A DNA stretch of 64,000 bases from contig NZ_JAPZVQ010000021.1 in the NCBI RefSeq assembly GCF_027622945.1, forward strand, positions 23,370 through 87,369, in the 5' to 3' direction. Shown one piece after another: positions 7,775 to 16,337 of the stretch (positions are counted from its first letter, which is position 1; each line of letters opens with the position of its first letter). Source of the stretch: Glycomyces lechevalierae. Lineage in GTDB: Bacteria > Actinomycetota > Actinomycetes > Mycobacteriales > Micromonosporaceae. Position numbers and translations under genes: made by a program. The notes below the pieces were generated by a model that made no database searches, was not told the origin of the DNA, and worked only from the letters and a program-made list of their open reading frames with translations.

Positions 7775-8365
7775 ATGCCCTCACCCACGCTCCGCACCCT
7801 CGCCGGCGCCGACGAGACCCCCGCCGCGCTCGCCGACGCGACGCTGATCCTCGTCGACTACCAGAACACCTACACGCGCGGCGTCATGGAGCTGACCGGC
7901 TGGCGCCCCGCGCTCGACAACGCCGCCGCCCTCCTCGCGGCCGCCCGCGAGGCCGGGACGACCGTGATCCACGTGCAGCACGACGGCGGCGAGGGCTCCC
8001 ACTACGACATCCGCACCGACCTCGGCGCGATCCACCCCGCGGTCGCACCCGTCGACGGCGAGGCCGTCGTGGTCAAGGGCGCCCCGAACTCCTTCGTGGG
8101 CACCGAACTCGGCGAGCTGGTCGACGCGGCCGGGCACACCGACGTGATCGTCATCGGGTTCATGACCCACATGTGCGTCACCTTCACCGCCGAGGGCGCG
8201 GCCCTGCGCGGCAACCGCCCGACCGTCGTCGCCGACGCCTGCGCCACCCGCCCCCTCGCCACGGCCGTCGCCGAAGTGACCCCCGAGCAGCTGCACGCCA
8301 GCGCCCTCGCCACGATCGCCGACGCCTACGGCGTGGTCGTCCCCACCGCCGCCCACCTCAAGTAG
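7775..8365 (+). CDS. Isochorismatase-like cysteine hydrolase
   Basis: A 196-residue alpha/beta cysteine hydrolase. The catalytic triad is visible as Asp28 (LILVDYQNTY), Lys101 (VVVKGAPNSF) and Cys134 (GFMTHMCVTFTAEGA), with the usual cis-peptide region before the Cys. The family includes nicotinamidases, N-carbamoylsarcosine amidases and isochorismatases; the TGW near residue 41 and lack of a clear metal trio make nicotinamidase unlikely. AGGAGG at 7760-7765 precedes the ATG at 7775. The divergent GlxA-like regulator probably controls it. Substrate is not determined. Confidence 0.82.
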   Translation: MPSPTLRTLAGADETPAALADATLILVDYQNTYTRGVMELTGWRPALDNAAALLAAAREAGTTVIHVQHDGGEGSHYDIRTDLGAIHPAVAPVDGEAVVVKGAPNSFVGTELGELVDAAGHTDVIVIGFMTHMCVTFTAEGAALRGNRPTVVADACATRPLATAVAEVTPEQLHASALATIADAYGVVVPTAAHLK

Positions 8366-8373
8366 CGACTCGT

Positions 8374-8403
8374 CGATGCGGCGCACCTCGTTGCGCCGCA
8401 TCG
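8374..8403. terminator. Hairpin after the cysteine hydrolase
   Basis: A perfect 12-bp inverted repeat (8374-8385 with 8392-8403) with a six-base loop, nine bases after the stop codon. The remaining 8404-8606 stretch contains no gene that I can support. Confidence 0.65.
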
Positions 8404-8606
8404 ATACCGCCTTCGCGCCGCCAGCCGGTGTCGGTGCCGGCCTCGGACACCCGCCCGCGCAGCGGTCGCCGTGCCCGCCGACCACCTCGAGCGGAACGCA
8501 GCGGACTCGGCCGCGCCGATGGTGGACACGGCCGGGTTCGAGCGGCAGTCAGCCAGCGCCCAGGCGCTGCTGCGGGCCCTGACTACTGCGCCATCTGGCG
8601 GGACGC

Positions 8607-9122
8607 TCAGCCGCCCGCGCCCGCGCCCGGGGCCGAAGGCCTTGGGGCGGTGTCCTTCTCGCCGATCGCGGCCGCGACTTCCTTGATCGCGCTTCGGATC
8701 AGGTCGCCGTACGGCCCCTCGGGCAGGGCCGGGGCGGCCTGGTCGGCCGCGTCGATGTGGGCTCGGGCGGCCTCAAAGGAGCCGAGGCGGCGGTAGTCGT
8801 CGGCGAGGTTGAGGTGCAGGGACGGGTAGAAACCGGCGATCGCGAGCCCGGCGTGATGGGCTTGCACGCGTTCGTCGGTCGCGGCGTCGGCGGCGTCGAG
8901 GGCCCGCACGTCCCAGGCGAGCGCCTGCGCGGCGTCCTCGTAGAGGTCGGCCGTCGAGTGCGCGAGCGTGCACCGGTGCAGAGGATCGCCAGTGACGCCG
9001 ATCCGCGTCCACAGGTCGAGCATCGCCTCGCGGGCGGCGGCGGTGTCGCCGTTCTGGCCTCGCATCACGGCCTGGCCGATGGCGTCCATGATCGGGTCGG
9101 GAGCGGCGGGAGTTTCGGTCAC
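8607..9122 (-). CDS. Hypothetical helical (TPR-like) protein
   Basis: About 171 residues, alanine-rich and predicted helical, with repeated A-x-x-A-x-x-x-L patterns resembling degenerate tetratricopeptide repeats (for example LAHSTADLYEDAAQALAWD and LNLADDYRRLGSFEAARAHI). Related actinomycete proteins count workload-like repeats but have no assigned function. The GTG at 9120-9122 is a working start; upstream in-frame starts up to 9203 are possible and no ribosome-binding site decides. It is divergent from the SnoaL-like gene. The C-terminus is a Gly/Ala/Pro tail (PSAPGAGAGG). Function unknown. Confidence 0.6.
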   Translation of the reverse strand: MTETPAAPDPIMDAIGQAVMRGQNGDTAAAREAMLDLWTRIGVTGDPLHRCTLAHSTADLYEDAAQALAWDVRALDAADAATDERVQAHHAGLAIAGFYPSLHLNLADDYRRLGSFEAARAHIDAADQAAPALPEGPYGDLIRSAIKEVAAAIGEKDTAPRPSAPGAGAGG

Positions 9123-9223
9123 GGGCCCATGGTCCGTGACGGGTACGACATTGCTCCCCGACCTGTCATATCGCGTGGCGCTATTCGGTCCTGTGTGCAG
9201 CAACCGATAGGAAGGATCCCGCC

Positions 9224-9685
9224 ATGACCGACTTCCAGGCCATCGCCGACCGCGTCGAGATCGAGGCGCTGCGGGCCGAGTTCTCCGACGCGACCATGAT
9301 GCGCGACTACGACCGGCTCGCCTCGCTCTTCACCGAGGACGGCGCGCTCCGCATGCCGAACATCCCCGTCGAACTCGTGGGCCGCGGGCAGATGCTCGCG
9401 TGGGGCCGGCTCGCACCCACCAAGTGGCGCTATTTCATCCAGACCTCGCATCCGGGCGTGATCGTGCTCGAAGGCGACACCGCTACCGGGCGCACCTACA
9501 TCCAGGAGCTCATCGAGCTCAATGACGAGAGCGGCCACCAGAACATCGCGATCTACCACGACCGCTATGCGCGGACCGCGGACGGCTGGAAATTCTCCGA
9601 GCGGGTCTACGAGGTCCGCTACCGCGACGACGCCCCGCTCGACGGCGAGGGAGCCATCGTTTCCGTTCCGGCGCAAGGTGTCTGA
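9224..9685 (+). CDS. SnoaL-like / NTF2-fold protein
   Basis: A 153-residue protein of the SnoaL-like superfamily. The opening IADRVEIEALRAEFSDATMMRDYDRLASLFTEDGALRMPN is the standard first helix and strand of this cone-shaped fold, where an Asp or His in the pocket catalyses isomerisation or hydration in some members. AGGAAGG precedes the ATG at a good distance. It is a single-gene unit, with no biosynthetic cluster around it, so polyketide cyclase activity is not indicated. The exact substrate is unknown. Confidence 0.75.
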   Translation: MTDFQAIADRVEIEALRAEFSDATMMRDYDRLASLFTEDGALRMPNIPVELVGRGQMLAWGRLAPTKWRYFIQTSHPGVIVLEGDTATGRTYIQELIELNDESGHQNIAIYHDRYARTADGWKFSERVYEVRYRDDAPLDGEGAIVSVPAQGV

Positions 9686-9809
9686 GTCCGGATCGCGGCG
9701 GCCGTGACCTGCGGTCGCGCGTCGCGGAGACCGATCGGAGGTGGTAGCGGCCTGAACGCGGGGGACCTGGAGGGAGCGCCGGGTCACAGTCGCGGATAGG
9801 CTGGGAAGC

Positions 9810-10550
9810 ATGGATGCTGCGTCGTTTCTCCGCCATTTCCGGCGCGAACTCGACGCGTTCGGCGCCTGCCTGGCCGGCGGTGACCTGGACGCGCCGATCG
9901 AGCACGGGGACGAGGTCCGGACCCTCGCCGAACTCGCCGCGCACGTGGGCACCGCGAACCTGTTCGCCGCCGCGGCCGTGACCGACTGGGACGGCCGGCC
10001 CGAGCCGCCCGACGGGACCCCGCCGAAGGTCCCCGAGGACCGGTACGAGCTGACGCGCTGGGTCGACGGCACCGGCGAGGTGCTGCTCATGGCGCTGGAC
10101 ATCGACCCCGAGGCGCCTGCGTGGGGCTACTACACGCCGCCGACCGCGGGCTACTGGCAGCGCTCGCGCTCGGTCGCGATGATGCTGCACCGGTGGGACG
10201 CGGAGCGGGCCATCGAGGGGACGGGCACCGGCGAAGCAGGCAGAGCCGAGGCGGGCCCGCTCGACCCCGAGCTGGCGTGCGAGGGGATCTCCGAGGTCTT
10301 CGACGTGCTGGCGCCCCGGCAGATCGGGCGCGGGAAGGCCTGGCCGCCGGACGTGTGCATCCGCTTGGAGGCCACGGACACCGACGACTGGTGGGTCTTC
10401 GGCCCCGGCGAGCCGGTCGCCGACATCCGGGGCACCGCAGGCGATCTCCTGCTCCTCCTGCGCGGCAGGCGAACCCCTGCCGACGACGTCTTCCACTGGA
10501 CCGGCGATCGCAACGCCGCCCTCGCAGTCCTCAAGGGCCCCTTGACGTAA
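9810..10550 (+). CDS. Maleylpyruvate isomerase-family (DinB-like, mycothiol-type) protein
   Basis: A 246-residue protein of the TIGR03083 family, combining an N-terminal DinB-like four-helix domain (FRRELDAFGACL...LAELAAHVGTANLFAAAAV, with metal-binding His) and a C-terminal domain found in mycothiol-dependent maleylpyruvate isomerases. MMLHRWDAERAIEG is the typical third metal-ligand helix. Most members in actinomycetes are uncharacterised mycothiol transferases. No Shine-Dalgarno is present; a TAGGCT -10-like box at 9797-9802 ends seven bases before the ATG, suggesting a leaderless mRNA. It ends 25 bases from the convergent MerR gene. Confidence 0.78.
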   Translation: MDAASFLRHFRRELDAFGACLAGGDLDAPIEHGDEVRTLAELAAHVGTANLFAAAAVTDWDGRPEPPDGTPPKVPEDRYELTRWVDGTGEVLLMALDIDPEAPAWGYYTPPTAGYWQRSRSVAMMLHRWDAERAIEGTGTGEAGRAEAGPLDPELACEGISEVFDVLAPRQIGRGKAWPPDVCIRLEATDTDDWWVFGPGEPVADIRGTAGDLLLLLRGRRTPADDVFHWTGDRNAALAVLKGPLT

Positions 10551-10575
10551 GAACGGGGGGCGAGGGCTTCGCGGC

Positions 10576-10941
10576 TCAGACCCCGCTCGGGGTCGCGGCC
10601 GCGATGACCTCGTCGAGGATGTCGCGGGTCCGGAGCATGTCGGCGATGGCGCGGTCGATGCGTTCGCGTTCGGCCATGAGCTCCATCGCGAGTGTGGCCG
10701 TGGCCGACTCGTTGGGGCCGCCGTCGTGGTCGTGCATGCAGGGCAGGATCGAGTCGATGGTGCGGCTGTTCAGCCCCGCCGCGTACAGCACCTGGATCCG
10801 GATCACCCGGTCGACCGCCCGCTCGGGGTACTCGCGGTGCCCGCCCGGGGTACGTTCGGAGGCGAGCAGGCCCTGCTCCTCGTAGTAGCGCAGCGACCTG
10901 ACGCTGACGCCCGTCCGGCGGGCGAGTTCCCCGATTCGCAT
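10576..10941 (-). CDS. MerR-family transcriptional regulator
   Basis: A 121-residue MerR protein: winged helix MRIGELARRTGVSVRSLRYY near the start, second wing GGHREYPERAVDRVIRIQ, then a long coiled-coil helix (ATATLAMELMAERERIDRAIADML). A single Cys plus HDHDGG (CMHDHDGG near residue 65) occurs where effector sites vary; the protein lacks the two-Cys signature of metal or SoxR sensors. The ATG at 10939-10941 has GAGG six bases upstream. It is divergent from the old yellow enzyme gene and separated by a dyad that fits its operator. Effector probably an electrophile or redox drug, by context only. Confidence 0.85.
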   Translation of the reverse strand: MRIGELARRTGVSVRSLRYYEEQGLLASERTPGGHREYPERAVDRVIRIQVLYAAGLNSRTIDSILPCMHDHDGGPNESATATLAMELMAERERIDRAIADMLRTRDILDEVIAAATPSGV

Positions 10942-10959
10942 GGCGTGCCTCACAATCCC

Positions 10960-10991
10960 TTGAATCTGACATTGGTGTCAGGTTCTACGGT
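10960..10991 (+). promoter_or_regulatory. MerR-type promoter/operator for the old yellow enzyme gene
   Basis: TTGAAT (10960-10965) and TACGGT (10986-10991) are separated by 20 bases, longer than the usual 17-18. The spacer contains the dyad CTGACA-TTGG-TGTCAG (10966-10981). An over-long spacer carrying a dyad is the standard architecture of MerR-activated promoters. Transcription would begin at or next to the ATG at 10998, leaving no leader. Confidence 0.6.
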
Positions 10992-10997
10992 ACCGGC

Positions 10998-12170
10998 ATG
11001 ACGTACGAAACCGCATCCTCCGCAACCGCTCCTTCCGAGACCGCCCCCGAATCCGCGGTCCAGCGCCTCTTCGAGCCCGCCCGCATCGGCGCGCTCGACC
11101 TGCCGAACCGGCTGGTCATGCCGCCGATGAGCCGCAACCGCGCGGCCGCCGGCGGCGTCCCCACGCCGCTCATGGCCGAGTACTACGCGCAGCGCGCCTC
11201 CGCCGGCCTCATCGTCGCCGAAGCCAGCTCCCCCAGCCAGGTCGGCTACACCTACCCCGACATCCCCGGCATCTTCACTGAGTCTCAAGTGGACGGTTGG
11301 CGGCAGGTCACCGACGCCGTGCACGCCGCCGGCGGCCGCGTCTTCCTCCAGATCGAGCACGGCGGCCGCATCGGCCACCCCGACACCAGCGGCCTGATCC
11401 CCTTGGCGCCCTCCCCGATCGCGCTGCCCGGGTACATCCACACTCCGAAGGGCCACGGCGAACCCGTCGTCCCCCGCACCATGACCACCGAGGACATCCG
11501 CGACACCGTCGCCGACTTCGCCGCCGCCGCCCGCAACGCGATCCGCGCCGGCGCCGACGGCGTCGAAGTCCACGCCGCCAACGGCTACCTGCTCAACCAG
11601 TTCCTCGCCACCAGCACCAACCACCGCACCGACGAGTACGGCGGCTCGATCGAAGGCCGCATCAAGTTCGTGGTCGAGGTCGTCGCGGCCGTCACGGCCG
11701 CGATCGGCGCCGAACGCACCGGCCTGCGCCTCTCGCCCGGCAACCCCCACAACGGGATCGAGATGGACGACGCCGACGAGCTGTTCCCCGCCCTGCTCGA
11801 CGCCCTCGCCCCGCTCGGCCTCGCGTACCTCCACCTCGCGTACGCCAGCCCCACACCGCTGTTCGCGGAGCTGCGCCGACGCTGGCAGGGCGTGCTCATC
11901 GCCAACCCCTCGAATCCCGAGGCGCCCGAAGCGGATCCGATCCCCGCGGACGGGGGGCTGGCCGCGGCGGCGCGGATCCTGGAGGCGGGCGCGGACCTCG
12001 TCGCGATCGGCCGCCCGTTCATCGCCAACCCGGACCTGCCCGAGCGGCTGCGGGGCCGCGCGCCCCTCAATCCACTCCGTACCGACCTGCCGCTGTACGG
12101 CGGCGGCGCGGCAGCCTACACGGACTACCCTGTGATGAACGCCTCCGACACGCACCCGGTTTCGGCTTGA
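10998..12170 (+). CDS. Old yellow enzyme-family ene-reductase (FMN)
   Basis: A 390-residue FMN oxidoreductase of the OYE/NemA group. Visible motifs are LFEPARIGALDLPNRLVMPPMSR at the barrel start, LQIEHGGRIGH, VEVHAANGYLLNQFLA (His and Asn that bind the substrate carbonyl), RTDEYGGSIEGR, and AIGRPFIANPDLP in the phosphate-binding end. It would reduce activated alkenes or nitro compounds with NAD(P)H. The first 25 residues are an extra Ala/Ser/Thr/Glu-rich lead. There is no ribosome-binding site and a -10 box six bases upstream implies leaderless translation. The MerR neighbour likely induces it. Confidence 0.88.
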   Translation: MTYETASSATAPSETAPESAVQRLFEPARIGALDLPNRLVMPPMSRNRAAAGGVPTPLMAEYYAQRASAGLIVAEASSPSQVGYTYPDIPGIFTESQVDGWRQVTDAVHAAGGRVFLQIEHGGRIGHPDTSGLIPLAPSPIALPGYIHTPKGHGEPVVPRTMTTEDIRDTVADFAAAARNAIRAGADGVEVHAANGYLLNQFLATSTNHRTDEYGGSIEGRIKFVVEVVAAVTAAIGAERTGLRLSPGNPHNGIEMDDADELFPALLDALAPLGLAYLHLAYASPTPLFAELRRRWQGVLIANPSNPEAPEADPIPADGGLAAAARILEAGADLVAIGRPFIANPDLPERLRGRAPLNPLRTDLPLYGGGAAAYTDYPVMNASDTHPVSA

Positions 12171-12362
12171 GCCGCAGGCGATGCCGGTCACGGCCACGGT
12201 CACAGGGGCGTCTCGGTGGAACGTGACCGGTATCGCGGAGTATCGGTGCAGCTCAATCAGGCTGCGTCCCAAACCACACCATATATACCGACCTGATAAC
12301 AAATTCGGTCCAGTTCGGGTGTGGCGGCATCAAAATTCACTTTCGCAGGCGAACATCCATCT

Positions 12363-13457
12363 ATGCCTTCTGAATCGAACCGGTCGACGACCGCGCGCAG
12401 GAGCGCGGGGATCACGGACCGAGGTGTGACTGTCCGTGACGATGCGTTCGTCGGACAGATCATCACGCCGCTGCGCCGCTACATCCCCGTGGGCTGGTTC
12501 GACTGGGAACCGTACGGGAAGCGCCCCAAGAGCTGGTGGCCCGACCTCTTCATGTTCCTGGGCTTCCTCGCGCTCGCGTTCTTCGTGAGCTACCCGTCGT
12601 GGCTCGTGCACCTCGACCTCGAGGTGCGCCTGTGGGCCGTGGACGCCAACGACCTCGAATGGCTGACCGCGGTCGCCAGGGGCGGGGCCGAGTTCGGCCA
12701 GGCGCGCACGGTGGCCACGGTGACGCTGCTCATCGCGATCTGGTGCGCGCTGCGGTCCCGGTCGATCCGGCCGCTGCTGATGTACGTCATCTCGTTCATC
12801 ACCCTGGCGAGCATCCTCGGCCTCAAGCACCTGCTGGGCCGGCCGCTCTCGCAGCACCCGTTCAAACTGCTGGAGGTCTCGCCCGAGGGGCCGATGCTCT
12901 TCACCTACCACGCGGAGGGCGGCGGCGCCATCGTCGACGCGACGGCGTTCCCCTCCGGGCACGCCGTGAACTCGATCCTGCTGTTCGGCCTCATCGTGAT
13001 GCTCATCGGCCACGTCATCCCCGCGTGGGCGCGCTGGGCGCTGCTCATCGCCCCGCCGGTCATCGTCTTCACCTCGCAGGTGTACCTCGGCCAGCACTGG
13101 CTCTCGGACGAGCCGGCCGGGTTCCTGCTGGGCCTCATCATCATCCGCAGCGCCAAGCGCGTGCCGTGGCACACGATCCCGCTCGGCCCGCTCAAGGTCT
13201 TCGACCCGGCGACGCGCCGCACCATCCTGATCTCGGTGCTGCTCATCCTCGGCGTCATGCTCACGCCGACCCTGCACCTGATCCCGGCGCTGATCTCCGC
13301 CGCGGTCCTGCCGACCCTCGGCCTGATCTGGCTGTGGCTCAGCACGAAGGCGAAGCAGCACCGGGAGGCGCTCGAAGCGGCCGAGGCGGAAGGGCCGGGT
13401 CCCGAAGGGGACCCGGAGATCCCTAGCCAGCCGTCAGATAGTCACCCGAAAGCTTGA
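12363..13457 (+). CDS. PAP2-family membrane phosphatase
   Basis: About 364 residues with five or six membrane helices (for example LFMFLGFLALAFFVSYPS and LIVMLIGHVIPAWA). The three phosphatase motifs are present: LKHLLGRPLS (Lys...Arg-Pro), AFPSGHAVN, and SQVYLGQHWLSDEPAG (His and Asp), as in lipid phosphatases and undecaprenyl-pyrophosphate or phosphatidate phosphatases. The cytosolic N-terminus is charged and the C-terminus is an acidic/proline tail. The ATG at 12363 is a working choice; a GTG at 12321 is in frame, and neither has a clear ribosome-binding site. The 3' end overlaps the convergent purM by 35 bases. Lipid substrate is unknown. Confidence 0.8.
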   Translation: MPSESNRSTTARRSAGITDRGVTVRDDAFVGQIITPLRRYIPVGWFDWEPYGKRPKSWWPDLFMFLGFLALAFFVSYPSWLVHLDLEVRLWAVDANDLEWLTAVARGGAEFGQARTVATVTLLIAIWCALRSRSIRPLLMYVISFITLASILGLKHLLGRPLSQHPFKLLEVSPEGPMLFTYHAEGGGAIVDATAFPSGHAVNSILLFGLIVMLIGHVIPAWARWALLIAPPVIVFTSQVYLGQHWLSDEPAGFLLGLIIIRSAKRVPWHTIPLGPLKVFDPATRRTILISVLLILGVMLTPTLHLIPALISAAVLPTLGLIWLWLSTKAKQHREALEAAEAEGPGPEGDPEIPSQPSDSHPKA

Positions 13458-14502
13458 CGCCGGCGTCGCCCTCGGCCACCTCGCCGATGGTCCAGGCCTC
13501 GACGTGGCGGGCGGTGAGCACCGCCAGCGAGCGGTCCACCTGGTCGGGGGCGACGATGGCGACCATGCCGATGCCCATGTTGAAGGTCCGCTCCATCTCC
13601 TCGGCGCCGATGCCGCCGATGCGCTGGACGACGTCGAACACGGGGTTCGGGGCCCAGGTGCCGCGGTCGACCTCGATCTGGAGGCCCTCGGGGACGGACC
13701 GCACGAGGTTCCCGGCGATGCCGCCGCCGGTGATGTGCGCGAAGGCGTGCACGTCGCACTCCTTGGCGAGCTCGAGGCAGTCCTTGGCGTAGATGTGGGT
13801 CGGGGTCAGCAGCTCCTCGCCGAGGGTCCGCTGGTTGCCGAACTCGGGCACCACGGTGCCCAGGTCCATCTTGCCGACGCCGAACAGGGCCTCGCGCACG
13901 AGCGAGAAGCCGTTGGAGTGGACGCCGGAGGCGCGCATGGCGATCGCGACGTCGCCGGGCTTGACGCGCTCGGGGCCGAGCAGCTGGTCGGCCTCGACGA
14001 CGCCCACGCCGGTGGCGGAGATGTCGTAGTCGTCGGGCTTCATGACGCCCGGGTGCTCGGCGATCTCGCCGCCGATGAGCGCGCAGCCGGCGTACCGGCA
14101 GCCGTCCGCGATGCCCGCGCCGATGTCGGCGATCTTCTCCGGCACGACCTGGCCGGTGGCGATGTAGTCAAGGAGGAACAGCGGCTCGGCGCCGCACACG
14201 ACGAGGTCGTCGACGACCATCGCGACGAGGTCGATGCCGACCGTGTCGTGGATGTCCATCTTCTGGGCGATGACGAGCTTGGTGCCCACGCCGTCGGTCG
14301 AGGAGGCCAGCAGCGGCTTCTTGTACTTCTCGGTGTCGAGCGCGAACAGCCCCGCGAACCCGCCGATGCCGCCGACCACCTCGGGCCGGACGGTCTTCTT
14401 GATCAAGGGCTTGAGGGCGTCGACCGCCCGGTCGCCGGCGTCGATGTCGACGCCCGCGGACTGGTAGGAGATGGTCCTCGGAGTGGTGGTGCCGCTGCTC
14501 AC
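13423..14502 (-). CDS. purM: Phosphoribosylformylglycinamidine cyclo-ligase (AIR synthetase)
   Basis: A 359-residue PurM that makes aminoimidazole ribonucleotide from FGAM with ATP in de novo purine synthesis. The N-terminal YQSAGVDIDAGDRAVDALKP and the ATP-binding STDGVGTKLVIAQ are diagnostic, followed by GIDLVAMVVDDLVVCGAEPLFLLDYIATG and IGGEIAEHPGV. The GTG start at 14500-14502 overlaps the purF stop (GTGA), so purF and purM are coupled. Length matches the family. The last 35 bases overlap the end of the convergent PAP2 gene. Confidence 0.95.
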   Translation of the reverse strand: MSSGTTTPRTISYQSAGVDIDAGDRAVDALKPLIKKTVRPEVVGGIGGFAGLFALDTEKYKKPLLASSTDGVGTKLVIAQKMDIHDTVGIDLVAMVVDDLVVCGAEPLFLLDYIATGQVVPEKIADIGAGIADGCRYAGCALIGGEIAEHPGVMKPDDYDISATGVGVVEADQLLGPERVKPGDVAIAMRASGVHSNGFSLVREALFGVGKMDLGTVVPEFGNQRTLGEELLTPTHIYAKDCLELAKECDVHAFAHITGGGIAGNLVRSVPEGLQIEVDRGTWAPNPVFDVVQRIGGIGAEEMERTFNMGIGMVAIVAPDQVDRSLAVLTARHVEAWTIGEVAEGDAGVKLSGDYLTAG

Positions 14503-16016
14503 GCTGTGGTCCCTTCCCGCACTTGCGTGCTCGCTTCGGTCGATCGCTGGGTGCCGGGCTTCGCTGCCTGCGGCGCTTCCATGAGGTGCTTGCCGATGAG
14601 GTCGGAAGCGGGCAGTTCGATGGGGTACTGGCCGTCGAAGCAGGCCATGCAGAGCCGGGACGCGGGCTGCTCGGTGGCGCGGACCAGGCCGTCCATCGAG
14701 ACGTAGCCGAGCGAGTCGGCGCCGATCTGGGCGCGGATGCCGTCGGTGTCGAGCGATCCGGCGATGAGCTCGGCGCGGGTGGCGAAGTCGATGCCGTAGA
14801 AGCACGGCCACTTGACCGGCGGCGCGGAGATGCGGATGTGGACCTCGACCGCGCCGGCCTCGCGGAGCATCCGGACGAGGGCGCGCTGGGTGTTGCCGCG
14901 CACGATCGTGTCGTCGACGATGACCAGGCGCTTGCCCTTGATCTGGTCCACAAGCGGGTTGAGCTTCAGGCGGATGCCCAACTGCCGCAAGGACTGCGAG
15001 GGCTGGATGAAGGTGCGGCCCACGTACTGGTTCTTGGTGAAGCCCTGGCCGTAGGGGATCCCGGACTCCTCCGCGAACCCGATCGCGGCCGGGATGCCGG
15101 ACTCGGGGACGCCGATCACGAGGTCCGCCTCGGCCGGGTACTCGCGGGCGAGGGTGCGGCCGACCTCGACGCGGGTGGCGTAGACGTTGCGCCCGGCCAG
15201 CTTCGTGTCGGGGCGGGCGAGGTAGACGTACTCGAAGAGGCAGCCCTTGGGCTCGGGGTTCGCGAACCGGGTGGAGCGCAGGCCGTGCTCGTCGATGGTG
15301 AGCAGCTCGCCGGGCTCGACCTCGCGCACGAAGTGTGCGCCGATCGTGTCGAGCGCGGCGGTCTCGGAGGCGACGGCCCAGCCGGAGGCGAGGCGGCCGA
15401 GGACGAGCGGGTGCACGCCCTGCGGGTCGCGGGCGGCGTACAGCGTGTTCTCGTCCATGAAGACCAGGCAGAACGCGCCGCGGAGCTGCGGGAGCACGCG
15501 CTCGGCGGCCGCGGCGACGGACTCGTCCGGGTGCGCGGCCAGCAGGGCGGTGATCAGGTGGGTGTCGGAGGTGGTGGTGCCCATGTCGATGCCCAGCCGG
15601 TCGACCTCTTTGAGGAGGTCGGCGGTGTTCACCAGGTTGCCGTTGTGCGCCAAGGCGATCGCGGTGCCCGTGGAGGTGGACCGGATGGTCGGCTGGGAGT
15701 TCTCCCAGGTGGGGGCGCCGGTGGTGGAGTAGCGGGCGTGGCCGATGGCCAGGTGCCCCTGCAGGGGGGCGAGCGTGGACTCGTCGAAGACCTGGGCGAC
15801 GAGCCCGAGGTCCTTGTAGACGACGGTGCGCGCGCCGTCGGAGACGGCGATGCCCGCGGCCTCCTGGCCGCGGTGCTGGAGCGCGTAGAGCCCGAAGTAC
15901 GTGAGTTTCGAGACCTCTTCCCCGGGGGCCCAGATGCCGACGACGCCGCAGGCGTCGCGGGGGCCGGGATTGTCGGGATCGAGTTCCGTGGTGAGTCGAC
16001 CGTCACCTCGGGCCAC
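14499..16016 (-). CDS. purF: Amidophosphoribosyltransferase
   Basis: A 505-residue PurF catalysing the first committed step of purine synthesis (PRPP plus glutamine to phosphoribosylamine). A 22-residue propeptide precedes Cys23 in RDACGVVGIWAPG, the N-terminal nucleophile exposed by processing, as in the Fe-S-containing B. subtilis class. The glutaminase domain shows YALQHRGQEAAGI and GHARYSTTGAP. The PRTase domain has RLVIVDDTIVRGNTQ, the PRPP loop. Cysteines late in the protein (RLCMACFDGQYP) fit the Fe-S ligands. A TAGACT-like -10 for this gene lies near 16118-16123 on the minus strand, giving a leader of roughly 95 bases with a small hairpin (16100-16115). Confidence 0.95.
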   Translation of the reverse strand: MARGDGRLTTELDPDNPGPRDACGVVGIWAPGEEVSKLTYFGLYALQHRGQEAAGIAVSDGARTVVYKDLGLVAQVFDESTLAPLQGHLAIGHARYSTTGAPTWENSQPTIRSTSTGTAIALAHNGNLVNTADLLKEVDRLGIDMGTTTSDTHLITALLAAHPDESVAAAAERVLPQLRGAFCLVFMDENTLYAARDPQGVHPLVLGRLASGWAVASETAALDTIGAHFVREVEPGELLTIDEHGLRSTRFANPEPKGCLFEYVYLARPDTKLAGRNVYATRVEVGRTLAREYPAEADLVIGVPESGIPAAIGFAEESGIPYGQGFTKNQYVGRTFIQPSQSLRQLGIRLKLNPLVDQIKGKRLVIVDDTIVRGNTQRALVRMLREAGAVEVHIRISAPPVKWPCFYGIDFATRAELIAGSLDTDGIRAQIGADSLGYVSMDGLVRATEQPASRLCMACFDGQYPIELPASDLIGKHLMEAPQAAKPGTQRSTEASTQVREGTTA

Positions 16017-16286
16017 TGCAACTCCTCAGTTTGCTGGGCTGATTCGATGGCTCACGAGTTGCGCCAGTGCATGCACCGAGATGCCTGCAACTTCGCCATC
16101 TGGCGGAACCGCCAGTCACAGTCTATCGGACCTGCGGGAAGTCGCCACCGTCCAACAACGGGCGATGTGGGCCGGACCCCTCGTTGAAGAGGTGAAACTC
16201 GCCGCATACCGGCTGAGGGAGGCCTGTTTCACCCGGCCGTGAACGTGGTCACCAAAGGCGCCGGCGGCCCCCTCCGGAACGCGGAA

Positions 16287-16315
16287 CGCCGTGCCGGGCG
16301 GGGCCCGGCACGGCG
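16287..16315. terminator. Terminator hairpin in the purF upstream gap
   Basis: A perfect 13-bp stem (16287-16299 with 16303-16315) with a GGG loop lies 22 bases after the stop of the minus-strand membrane protein gene. It separates that gene from the purF promoter. The rest of the 16017-16337 gap holds the purF promoter region and no supported gene. Confidence 0.7.
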
Positions 16316-16337
16316 CTTTCGTCTGTCGGACTGGCGG

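Noticed and set aside
8366..8606. Possible small gene between the hydrolase and the TPR-like gene
   Set aside because: Frames there have no family match or ribosome-binding site; only a terminator hairpin is supported.
13443..13453. TCACCCGAAAG considered as a fourth copy of the dispersed element
   Set aside because: It lies inside the purM coding end and lacks the other two blocks and the central hairpin.
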